Shown here piece after piece: positions 1 to 5,094 of a stretch of DNA of 5,312 nucleotides. A model generated the notes under the pieces. It did not search any database and had not been told where the DNA came from. It was given only the letters and a program-made list of their open reading frames with translations. How positions within the stretch are numbered: position 1 is the first letter of the stretch; every line of letters starts with the position of its first letter. The position numbers and the translations under genes were made by a program. This DNA comes from an uncultured Clostridia bacterium (GTDB taxonomy: Bacteria > Bacillota > Clostridia > Lachnospirales > CAMVHY01), in NCBI GenBank assembly GCA_946415665.1, contig CAMKTI010000118.1, positions 1 through 5,312 on the forward strand, written 5' to 3'.

Positions 1-364
<364 letters not shown>

Positions 365-398
365 ATTTAAACTAAAAATCCAATACACCTCAATTAAA

Positions 399-410
399 CG
401 TTAAAGGATT
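399..410 (-). promoter_or_regulatory. boxA-like antitermination site in the 16S leader
   Basis: The minus strand reads AATCCTTTAACG about 35 bases upstream of the mature 16S 5' end. It shares the CTTTAAC core with the boxA consensus (TGCTCTTTAACA) that recruits NusB/NusE in rRNA leaders. Position and core match are good. The outer bases differ, so this is a moderate call. Confidence 0.4.
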
Positions 411-518
411 ACTTATGCAGACTTAACTCTAATAATTATTCGGTTTTCAATCTTCACTTGGTTTTACTCAAAACATAGTAACCAACAAAGTTGCAAAAGC
501 CACATTACAGCCAAACCC

Positions 519-539
519 AACGTGTCCCTCGACAACGTT
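519..539 (-). promoter_or_regulatory. hairpin at the 5' end of the 16S precursor
   Basis: Just downstream of the -10 box, the minus strand holds AACG-T-TGTC / GACA-CGTT around a GAGG loop: eight pairs with a single bulged T. The predicted transcription start (near 537) falls at its base, so the primary rRNA transcript would begin with, or within, this stem. It is not followed by a T run and is therefore not a terminator. A role in 5' protection or processing is inference. Confidence 0.35.
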
Positions 540-543
540 TTTT

Positions 544-572
544 ATGCTACCATGTTTTTTTTTGATTGTCAA
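544..572 (-). promoter_or_regulatory. main rRNA promoter
   Basis: The minus strand has a perfect -35 TTGACA (567-572), a 17-base spacer containing a run of nine A, and a -10 TAGCAT (544-549, four of six consensus bases). The predicted start near 537 gives a leader of about 170 bases before mature 16S. Immediately upstream (583-606) lie long A tracts on the minus strand, resembling an UP element, as expected for a strong rRNA promoter. Confidence 0.78.
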
Positions 573-622
573 GAGGTAAATCAATTTTTTTTTGTTTTTT
601 TTATTGAAAGTAAAAAACTTTA

Positions 623-651
623 GTCATATTAAGCCTAATTTTACTTAACAA
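623..651 (-). promoter_or_regulatory. possible second, upstream rRNA promoter
   Basis: The minus strand shows TTGTTA (646-651), 17 bases, then TATGAC (623-628). Each hexamer matches four of six consensus bases, and the spacing is optimal. rRNA operons often have tandem promoters, and this lies about 80 bases upstream of the main one. In such AT-rich sequence a chance match is quite possible. Confidence 0.28.
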
Positions 652-724
652 TATATTTCATCGTATAATTACTCTTTTGTAAATATTTTTTGTTTATGAT
701 TAATCCCAATAATGATTTCGTCTT

Positions 725-751
725 TTGATAATAGAATTAAAAAATTATAAT
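725..751 (+). promoter_or_regulatory. possible plus-strand promoter
   Basis: TTGATA (725-730, five of six) is followed by 15 bases and a perfect TATAAT (746-751). The spacer is two bases shorter than ideal. A transcript starting near 758 would run rightward to the bidirectional terminator at 942-986, giving an RNA of about 230 bases. Confidence 0.33.
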
Positions 752-941
752 GGCTTACTAAGATAAGAACTTACACTCCATAATTTTTATAACCAGATTA
801 TAGAAAAATTAACTATGCTACGATACCAAAATTATAAAGCTGTTAAAAGAGATAAACGAATGACAAAAGAAATTAACAAGCAAAAGGAATAAATGGATAA
901 ACTATTAGATTAAGATTTTAAAAAACGAGCGATAGCCCCAC

Positions 942-986
942 CAATAAAAAAGCATTAGCTTTATTTTTGGCTAATGCTTTTTATTG
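942..986. terminator. bidirectional rho-independent terminator
   Basis: A perfect stem GCATTAGC (952-959) / GCTAATGC (970-977) with loop TTTATTTTTG is flanked by six A on the left and five T on the right. The stem can extend through the A/T tracts, CAATAAAAA pairing with TTTTTATTG. On the minus strand it lies about 20 bases after the stop codon of the 87-aa gene and is followed by six U, so it ends that gene. On the plus strand it would end any transcript from the 725-751 promoter. Confidence 0.88.
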
Positions 987-1002
987 CTAAAATTCCTTAA
1001 AT

Positions 1003-1266
1003 CTACTGATTCTTTTCTCTATCATATTCTGCTTCAAGATTTGGAATTATACCATTTTCCCTATTTAACTTTTTTAACTTTGTACTGGTAGGAAAGCAAT
1101 TCTCAATCATTTTTTTTACTTTAATACGATGTGTCCGGATTTCCATTGCAATATTATCTAATTCTTTTCTAGTTTCCTCTTTGTACCCTTTAAAATCATT
1201 TTTAACATCTTCTTTTTGCTTATCCAAAAGCGTCAAGTATTTAGAATAAAGCTCATGAATTGGCAT
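1003..1266 (-). CDS. 87-aa hypothetical charged, helical protein
   Basis: I do not recognise a family. The protein (begins MPIHELYSKY, ends EYDREKNQ) has no hydrophobic segment or signal peptide, so it is probably cytoplasmic. Residues 10-55 are rich in K, E, D and R with regularly spaced hydrophobics (for example KEETRKELDNIAMEIRTH), which suggests a long amphipathic helix or coiled coil. One cysteine (C57) is followed by P59. The ATG start is well supported: AAGGGGG (1274-1280) sits 7 bases upstream and pairs with the 16S anti-SD through one G-U. It has its own promoter (1313-1340) and is closed by the terminator at 942-986, so it is a monocistronic unit. The 98-aa coiled-coil gene lies just upstream on the same strand, and an interaction is possible but untested. 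Confidence 0.8.
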   Translation of the reverse strand: MPIHELYSKYLTLLDKQKEDVKNDFKGYKEETRKELDNIAMEIRTHRIKVKKMIENCFPTSTKLKKLNRENGIIPNLEAEYDREKNQ

Positions 1267-1312
1267 AAAAAAACCCCCTTATTATTTTTTTGGTATTTTC
1301 GCACCATATCTA

Positions 1313-1340
1313 ATAATATATCTAATTATTAACATGTCAA
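1313..1340 (-). promoter_or_regulatory. promoter of the 87-aa gene
   Basis: The minus strand has a perfect -35 TTGACA (1335-1340), a 16-base spacer and -10 TATTAT (1313-1318, five of six). The predicted start near 1306 leaves a leader of about 40 bases that ends in the RBS AAGGGGG. It sits in the gap after the 98-aa gene, where no terminator is visible, so some read-through from upstream is also possible. Confidence 0.75.
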
Positions 1341-1351
1341 GTTTTTTTATG

Positions 1352-1648
1352 TTACATTTCATTTACTTCTTCCCATCCTTCAAGATCAAAAATATCAGAC
1401 TCTTTTTTTAGTTTCTTTTCTTCAGATTCTAGCTCTATCATTATTTTTTCTTTTAACTCTTGGTTCATCTCGTTTGAATTTTGCTTTTCAGATTTTAAAT
1501 ATTCATTATCATCTTGTAAATTCTGATTTTCAGATCTTAAAATTCTATTTTCATCTCTTAAATCTTCGCGTTGCCAACTTACTCTAAACAATTGTATAGA
1601 TAAAATAATAATGATCAAACAAGCTAATCCAAAAAAAATCCATCCCAC
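1352..1648 (-). CDS. 98-aa membrane-anchored leucine-zipper protein, unknown function
   Basis: Residues 2-21 form one transmembrane helix (core GLACLIIIILSIQL) directly after the start. A basic patch follows (FRVSWQR), which by the positive-inside rule places the rest in the cytoplasm. Residues 28-70 form a coiled coil with leucines exactly seven apart (L30, L37, L44, L51, then L65) and asparagines four residues after most of them (N34, N41, N48, N62). The C-terminus is acidic (DIFDLEGWEEVNEM). The start is GTG at 1648: AAAGGG (1657-1662) lies 8 bases upstream, whereas an earlier in-frame GTG at 1657 overlaps that RBS and cannot use it. The RBS overlaps the stop of the preceding tiny ORF, suggesting translational coupling. 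The shape recalls FtsB/DivIC-like division proteins, but their signature is absent and I do not assign that function. Confidence 0.75.
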   Translation of the reverse strand: MGWIFFGLACLIIIILSIQLFRVSWQREDLRDENRILRSENQNLQDDNEYLKSEKQNSNEMNQELKEKIMIELESEEKKLKKESDIFDLEGWEEVNEM

Positions 1649-1660
1649 AAATATCACCCT

Positions 1661-1735
1661 TTAATTATCATCTTTAAGGTAAATGACTAGCGCAAATAAA
1701 ACGCCTGATATAAAACCAATTATATAATCAAGTAT
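1661..1735 (-). CDS. 24-residue hydrophobic peptide ORF with an ATA in the start position
   Basis: The frame reads ILDYIIGF, then ISGVLFALVIYL, then KDDN, stop TAA. This is a single membrane helix with an acidic tail, a layout typical of tiny bacterial membrane proteins. A good RBS, AAGGTGAT (1741-1748), precedes the first codon with 9 bases between AAGG and it, but that codon is ATA (1733-1735), not ATG, GTG or TTG, and none of these occurs later in the frame. Its TAA stop overlaps the RBS of the 98-aa gene and its start overlaps the end of the ORF before it, as in a coupled operon. It may be a real gene with a rare ATA start, a gene whose ATG has mutated or been misread (one G to A change), or a chance frame. 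Confidence 0.4.
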   Translation of the reverse strand: MLDYIIGFISGVLFALVIYLKDDN

Positions 1736-1823
1736 TGTTTATCACCTTCTGTATATTACCATATATCGTGTTACACTTTAATATATAAAAATAAAATTGT
1801 ATAACAAAAAACAAGAGATGAAT
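1728..1823 (-). CDS. 31-residue hydrophobic ORF with an ATT in the start position
   Basis: A near-perfect RBS, GGAGGTGAT (1827-1835), lies only a few bases after the methyltransferase stop codon. Seven bases after GGAGG comes ATT (1821-1823), opening a frame that reads HLLFFVIQFYFYILKC and then NTIYGNIQKVINNT before TGA. The first half would be a membrane helix. ATT is a known rare start (for example in infC). An in-frame TTG three codons later is 16 bases from GGAGG, which is too far. The frame is T-rich, so the hydrophobic stretch could be accidental; the strength of the RBS is the main argument for translation. Confidence 0.3.
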   Translation of the reverse strand: MHLLFFVIQFYFYILKCNTIYGNIQKVINNT

Positions 1824-1826
1824 TTA

Positions 1827-1835
1827 ATCACCTCC
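1827..1835 (-). promoter_or_regulatory. strong Shine-Dalgarno site without a canonical start codon
   Basis: GGAGGTGAT is the full complement of the usual 16S 3' end (ATCACCTCC). It is the best RBS in the window, yet no ATG, GTG or TTG stands 5-10 bases downstream; only ATT does. It lies 5 bases after the methyltransferase stop (1841-1843). Confidence 0.7.
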
Positions 1836-1840
1836 GCGTA

Positions 1841-2593
1841 CTATTTTTTTAGTTTTTTAACATCAAAGTCCAGTTTCTCATAAATAATTAATGGCTCGTC
1901 TATTTTTAGCATTACACCAGCATTTTTAACTCCCTCGATTAAAATCATTTGTGAGGCAGAATTAATATCCGTATGAATTAGTTTTATTCTTTTTGGCTCT
2001 AAATTATATTCTCGCATTAAACAAAAAATATCAACAAGTCTTTGACTTTTATGTATCATAAAAAACTTGCCACCGCTTTTTAATATATGCGCCGAGTTAC
2101 AAATTATATCATTTAAATTACATAAAATTTCATGTCGTGCAATAGCTTTTTCTTTATTTTTATTAATTAAACTCAATTTTTCGCTCAAATATTTTTCATA
2201 CGGCGGATTCGTTACTACAATATCAAATTTATTTTTTAAAAATTTAAATCTCGAAAGCTTTTTTATATCCCCGTGAATTATTTTAATTTTATCACCCAAA
2301 TTATTTAAAATTATATTTCTTTTAGCTAAATCCACACACGTTTTTTGTATTTCAATGCCAATTATTTTTTTAAATTTTTTTTTTGCAACTAAAATAATAC
2401 TTATTGCTCCGTTTCCACATCCTAAATCAATCGCTATATCATTTTTTTTTATTTTGATAAAATCACATAGTAAAACCGAGTCCATTCCAAAACAAAATTT
2501 TTTTGGATTCTGTATGATTTTATAGTTTTTATCACCAACGCTTAAATCATCAAGTCTTTCATTTTTTTTTAGCAGATTATTTATTTGTGACAT
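1841..2593 (-). CDS. YabB/TrmN6-type SAM-dependent methyltransferase (COG4123-like)
   Basis: This is a class I, Rossmann-fold methyltransferase, most likely an adenine-N6 methyltransferase acting on tRNA or another RNA. With the ATG at 2593 it is 250 aa, the usual family length. The family opening NERLDDL and KIIQNPKKFCFGMDSVLL is present. The SAM motif I DLGCGNG is at residues 56-62 and the catalytic NPPY motif IV at 129-132. The family-specific AIARHE is at 150-155, followed by a GGKFFMIHKSQRL strand-helix block and EPKRIKLIH. A longer reading from TTG at 2656 adds 21 residues absent from relatives and starts inside a TTGACA hexamer, so it is rejected. The RBS before ATG 2593 is weak (GGGTTGG). 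An AT-box promoter lies at 2661-2689. Downstream small ORFs follow within a few bases, so they may be co-transcribed. The true substrate is not visible; E. coli TrmN6 modifies A37 of tRNA-Val. Confidence 0.92.
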   Translation of the reverse strand: MSQINNLLKKNERLDDLSVGDKNYKIIQNPKKFCFGMDSVLLCDFIKIKKNDIAIDLGCGNGAISIILVAKKKFKKIIGIEIQKTCVDLAKRNIILNNLGDKIKIIHGDIKKLSRFKFLKNKFDIVVTNPPYEKYLSEKLSLINKNKEKAIARHEILCNLNDIICNSAHILKSGGKFFMIHKSQRLVDIFCLMREYNLEPKRIKLIHTDINSASQMILIEGVKNAGVMLKIDEPLIIYEKLDFDVKKLKK

Positions 2594-2629
2594 AAAAATT
2601 AACCAACCCATTTCAAAACTAATAACATA

Positions 2630-2656
2630 ATTATCATTTAAATTTTTTTCTGTCAA
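2630..2656 (-). promoter_or_regulatory. possible proximal promoter of the methyltransferase
   Basis: A perfect TTGACA (2651-2656) is followed by 15 bases and GATAAT (2630-2635, five of six). The spacer is short, so this is weaker than the promoter just upstream, but the start (near 2623) would give a compact leader of about 30 bases before ATG 2593. Confidence 0.35.
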
Positions 2657-2660
2657 GCTA

Positions 2661-2689
2661 ATTATAATTTATTTGTTACAGTGAGTTAA
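2661..2689 (-). promoter_or_regulatory. likely promoter of the methyltransferase
   Basis: TTAACT (2684-2689, four of six), 17 bases, then a perfect TATAAT (2661-2666) on the minus strand. The predicted start near 2654 lies downstream of the TTG at 2656, which argues that this TTG is not the start codon. Confidence 0.5.
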
Positions 2690-2693
2690 AAAA

Positions 2694-2843
2694 ATGCAAC
2701 ATATGCATACGATAAAAATTAAAATTGACACTCAAAATACTGATCGCACAAATAATTTATTGATCGATTACGTTTGCAATATAAATAACATTTTTCAATA
2801 CACAAAAAACAATGCTACACAGCTATTAACTATTATTTTTTAA
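2694..2843 (+). CDS. possible 49-aa small protein, plus strand
   Basis: This ATG-started frame begins MQHMHTIKIKIDTQNTD and ends TQLLTIIF, with mixed codon use and no long homopolymer. It opens with a beta-strand-like alternation (TIKIKID) followed by two probable helices. That is the layout and length of the core of RelB/DinJ-type antitoxins, but the similarity is too faint to name it, and no toxin gene follows. The RBS is poor (GTGAG, about 7 bases upstream). A plus-strand TATAAT lies at 2663-2668 without a good -35. It could be a genuine orphan, a relic or chance. Confidence 0.25.
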   Translation: MQHMHTIKIKIDTQNTDRTNNLLIDYVCNINNIFQYTKNNATQLLTIIF

Positions 2844-3030
2844 AAATCTAGCAGAGAACTAAAAATTTTTGTATTATATCAATATATCTTTCTTATATTT
2901 CAAGTATTGTGACAGCGTTTCCATTTTCTATTTTAAAATTTTTATTGTTCTCATAGTTTTTCTTCTTTGTTGAGTTTAAATATTTTGTCAAAACTCTCAA
3001 GAAAAAAATATTTTGTAACCGTTTTTTCGC
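2844..3030. other. intergenic stretch without a confident gene
   Basis: AT-rich sequence between the 49-aa ORF and the terminator of the large gene. On the minus strand a frame ends at TAA 2893-2895 and can start at TTG 2991 (32 codons, reads LNSTKKKNYE and then NFKIENGNAVTILEI). The same frame stays open further upstream into the terminator region. It has no usable RBS. The tail looks protein-like, so it might be a gene remnant. Confidence 0.25.
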
Positions 3031-3065
3031 AAAAAAAATAATAACCAAACACAGTTATTATTTTT
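3031..3065 (-). terminator. terminator of the large orphan gene
   Basis: On the minus strand AATAATAAC pairs with GTTATTATT (3037-3045 with 3054-3062). The stem extends by three more A-T pairs around an 8-base loop and is followed by a run of eight U (3031-3038). The stem is almost all A-U, so it is weak, but it stands about 45 bases after the stop codon of the gene it would serve. Confidence 0.55.
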
Positions 3066-3108
3066 CTTTTAAAAACAAAATCAAAAATCGCACGCGACTA
3101 ATTTAATG

Positions 3109-4707
3109 CTAAAACAATTGCATATTATTTATACCAATCATGTTAGGATTATCAATATTATTCTGTCGGCGAATTTCTTGTTCTGCAATAATTTGTATAA
3201 GAATAAGAAGTACTCTGACATCATTTACGTTATTTGGTACCGGTGCTTCTCTTCTAAAATTTTCTCGAACTCTGTTTTGTTGCACAAGTCTCGGTGGCAC
3301 ATCATTGGCTCTTTTTTTCTTTTTAAACCATTTTTCTACGCTTGGACATTTAGCAAATTTATCTATAACAAATAAAATCAAAAACAAAACAATCGTAGCT
3401 AGAACAGCAAACCATCCAATCCAAATCGCACTTAAACATCCAACAAAAACAGAAAAAATAATTTTGCTTTTATTACGCTTGATATATTTATAAAACCTTT
3501 TAACTTGCACAGCAATTGGAATTTCAATATTACTGTTAAAAATATTTTCATCTTGAAACTTATTCTCTCTTCCGTACTTCCACAACGACTTTACAGAATA
3601 AGAATTGAGATTTAACTTACACTTATATTCATGAATGTCTTTATGTTTTTGTTCAGGTATTCTTAGGCGTCCGAAACCAATGTCTACCAACTGAAAACTT
3701 TGTTCGTATTCAACCTTGTGTATAATTGTGGCATCTACAGGAATCCAATTATTATTATTTCTATCAAAATGCCACATCACCATGTTATTATTCACGTCTC
3801 TTCGAATTTCAAAAACAGAACATCGCGCCGGATTTAAAATTGCTGCTTCATCAAATTTTTGTCCAACATGAATATCTAATCTTTCCGGTGTCACATAAAA
3901 ACGCAAAGCTAGAACATCTTCCATTTTTTTATTGTGATTATTTATAGTTCCCAAACCCGTTTTAAATGCTTTTTTTGCGGTTATATCTTCTGGTCCCCAA
4001 TCCAAATAAAATTCTCCATTCGGCTCAAACTGCATGCATGTATATATCTTCATGTTACCATAATCAATCGAAAGCCCAGTATCATTTTCAACTATTTCTT
4101 TCATTTCTTCAAGAGGATTATCTGGGTCATTATTGGTTTTTATATCAATACAATCTTGAGTTGCAAATGTTGTCAAAAATCTTCCATCACCATATTTTTT
4201 TTTCGGATACATTTCCCAAACGCTATTTCTCCCTGATTGCTTTATATCATTCCCGCCGAATAAATCTTTTAAAGCAAACGAAATATTTGTACGTTCCCAT
4301 ACTTTATTTAGAGGATTATATTGAGCTAAAAATTTATCTCCAGTATTATCAATCTTAAGTTCAAGCCATACTAAACTCGAATTATCAAGCGATGCATTTT
4401 TAGCTTCCTCTCCTTCTAATTTTCCATCGGCAAAACAAAATCTTAAACCATAAACGTCCTCATTATAAGCGCACATGGTCTCAAAAAAATTTTTTTCTTT
4501 TTCTTTATCTATTGTGCTTTCTAAAAGTATTATTGGATCAAAAGTGCCATCTAAAACGAAATCACCATTTTTTTCATTTTGCTTATATAAGGCATAACAT
4601 TTCTTGTTATCTATAAAATCCAAGTCAGAACGCTTGATTCTAATATAATACTGGCTATTAGCCGTCGCAGATCCGTCAATCAATTTACCTTTTTTACTAA
4701 AAATCAA
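3109..4707 (-). CDS. about 532-aa orphan protein: duplicated domain plus C-terminal membrane anchor
   Basis: I do not recognise this protein. From the TTG at 4707 it has no signal peptide. Two copies of an unrecognised unit follow, about 35-190 and 218-362. Each contains NG[DE]F-x-LD (47-53; 230-236), EDV-xx-LRF (83-90; 263-270), a tryptophan about 50 residues later (W137; W321) and a GxGR turn (173-176; 344-347), in the same order and similar spacing. Residues about 416-450 form an uninterrupted hydrophobic stretch (IIFSVFVGCLSAIWIGW, then FAVLATIVLFLILFVI), long enough for two helices or one long one. A basic KKKKR patch and an Arg/Asn-rich tail follow, with a short amphipathic helix (VRVLLILIQIIAEQEIRR). 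The repeats are probably soluble and cytoplasmic. The start is uncertain. The most upstream frame start, TTG 4815, is a -35 box. TTG 4707 has AGGA 7 bases upstream. A strong GGGGGG lies at 4764-4769 but faces only GTA codons. The gene is monocistronic, with its own promoter and terminator. Confidence 0.85.
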   Translation of the reverse strand: MIFSKKGKLIDGSATANSQYYIRIKRSDLDFIDNKKCYALYKQNEKNGDFVLDGTFDPIILLESTIDKEKEKNFFETMCAYNEDVYGLRFCFADGKLEGEEAKNASLDNSSLVWLELKIDNTGDKFLAQYNPLNKVWERTNISFALKDLFGGNDIKQSGRNSVWEMYPKKKYGDGRFLTTFATQDCIDIKTNNDPDNPLEEMKEIVENDTGLSIDYGNMKIYTCMQFEPNGEFYLDWGPEDITAKKAFKTGLGTINNHNKKMEDVLALRFYVTPERLDIHVGQKFDEAAILNPARCSVFEIRRDVNNNMVMWHFDRNNNNWIPVDATIIHKVEYEQSFQLVDIGFGRLRIPEQKHKDIHEYKCKLNLNSYSVKSLWKYGRENKFQDENIFNSNIEIPIAVQVKRFYKYIKRNKSKIIFSVFVGCLSAIWIGWFAVLATIVLFLILFVIDKFAKCPSVEKWFKKKKRANDVPPRLVQQNRVRENFRREAPVPNNVNDVRVLLILIQIIAEQEIRRQNNIDNPNMIGINNMQLF

Positions 4708-4763
4708 ATCACAGTCCTGATTTTTATTTTTATTTATCTCAATACTCGCTTTTACTACGAATA

Positions 4764-4769
4764 CCCCCC
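4764..4769 (-). promoter_or_regulatory. Shine-Dalgarno-like GGGGGG in the leader of the large gene
   Basis: Six G within an AT-rich leader, about 11 bases after the predicted transcription start, resemble the AAGGGGG RBS of the 87-aa gene. In the frame of the large gene the codons 5 and 8 bases downstream are both GTA, which is not a known normal start. It may be a standby ribosome site, a start with an unusual codon, or evidence of a base error nearby. Confidence 0.4.
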
Positions 4770-4786
4770 ACTGTTTAATAAAATTT

Positions 4787-4815
4787 ATTTTATCACCAAA
4801 AAAATTTACTGTCAA
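4787..4815 (-). promoter_or_regulatory. promoter of the large orphan gene
   Basis: A perfect TTGACA (4810-4815), an ideal 17-base spacer and TAAAAT (4787-4792, five of six) on the minus strand. The predicted start is near 4780. It is one of the best promoters in the window and shows that the TTG at 4815 is not a start codon. Confidence 0.8.
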
Positions 4816-4851
4816 TATAAATTTTATTTTTAATTATTTTTTTTGCGCACA

Positions 4852-4889
4852 AAAAAATATCGCCAAGATTTTCTCCGACGATATCTTTT
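4852..4889 (-). terminator. rho-independent terminator after the 68-aa ORF
   Basis: On the minus strand AAAGATATCG pairs with CGATATTTTT (ten pairs, one G-U) around a 16-base loop, and a run of T follows directly (4850-4857). The stem begins at the TAA stop of the 68-aa ORF (4888-4890). It separates the right-edge small ORFs from the promoter of the large gene. Confidence 0.65.
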
Positions 4890-5094
4890 ATATATTGCAA
4901 CAAAAATAATTTTTTTGTCTAAATTTTCTCTTGATGTCTATCACTGATACTCCGTGGAATATTTTCTCCTTGTTTGCCGCGATCAAATCCAAGGCAAGAA
5001 CAAAAACCAGTCCATATTTTTTCTGGCTTTGGCAATATTTTCTTTTTATGATCTCAAATTGCAGCCACAACAAATAAAACAAAACATGCAACAA
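4888..5094 (-). CDS. 68-aa ORF, possibly the 3' part of a frameshifted gene
   Basis: No family recognised. The frame begins at TTG 5094 with a hydrophobic stretch (LHVLFYLLWLQF), then a basic EIIKRKYCQSQKKYG, then GLVFVLALDLIAANKEK and IFHGVSVIDIKRKFRQK. The second half has less A/T-biased codons than the surroundings (GCC, GCG, ATC, AAG, GAG, GAC) and looks coding. The terminator stem starts right at its stop codon, which supports a real gene end. The TTG start has no RBS. The overlapping 31-aa ORF, in another frame, ends in a better membrane helix (ACFVLFVVAAI) exactly where this frame continues with basic residues, so one base lost or gained around 5055-5075 would join them into one protein. 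It could also be a separate small protein. Confidence 0.4.
   Translation of the reverse strand: MLHVLFYLLWLQFEIIKRKYCQSQKKYGLVFVLALDLIAANKEKIFHGVSVIDIKRKFRQKNYFCCNI

Larger units (their letters stand above)
573..941. other. gene-poor stretch between the rRNA promoter and the terminator
   Basis: I see no confident gene here. On the plus strand a possible promoter (725-751) precedes a 25-codon ORF at 815-892 (begins MLRYQNYK, ends NKQKE). That ORF has no clear RBS, and it is followed directly by a 6-codon ORF (893-913) that does have an AAAAGGA motif. An A/T-only stem sits at 781-811, where TAATTTTT plus ATAA pairs with TTAT plus AAAAATTA (2-base bulge, loop CCAGA). Together these could be a short RNA or the remnant of a small gene, but none is convincing alone. 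Confidence 0.3.

Noticed and set aside
1764..1780. Palindrome GTGT-T-ACAC as a possible operator
   Set aside because: Only four paired bases each side, inside a candidate coding frame, with no promoter placed well around it.
2067..2276. Plus-strand 69-codon frame inside the methyltransferase
   Set aside because: Antisense shadow of the clearly identified methyltransferase catalytic region.
2725..2760. Plus-strand TTGACA at 2725 as a promoter
   Set aside because: No acceptable -10 at 16-18 bases, and it lies within the possible 49-aa ORF with no gene behind it.
3106..3493. Plus-strand frames of 89 and 117 codons opposite the large gene
   Set aside because: They lie wholly within the C-terminal coding part of the large minus-strand gene, lack RBSs, and read as cysteine-, serine- and phenylalanine-rich shadows.
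3726..4358. Three plus-strand frames of 73-130 codons inside the large gene
   Set aside because: They mirror the large minus-strand gene, which has a promoter, internal repeats and a terminator; the plus frames have none of these.
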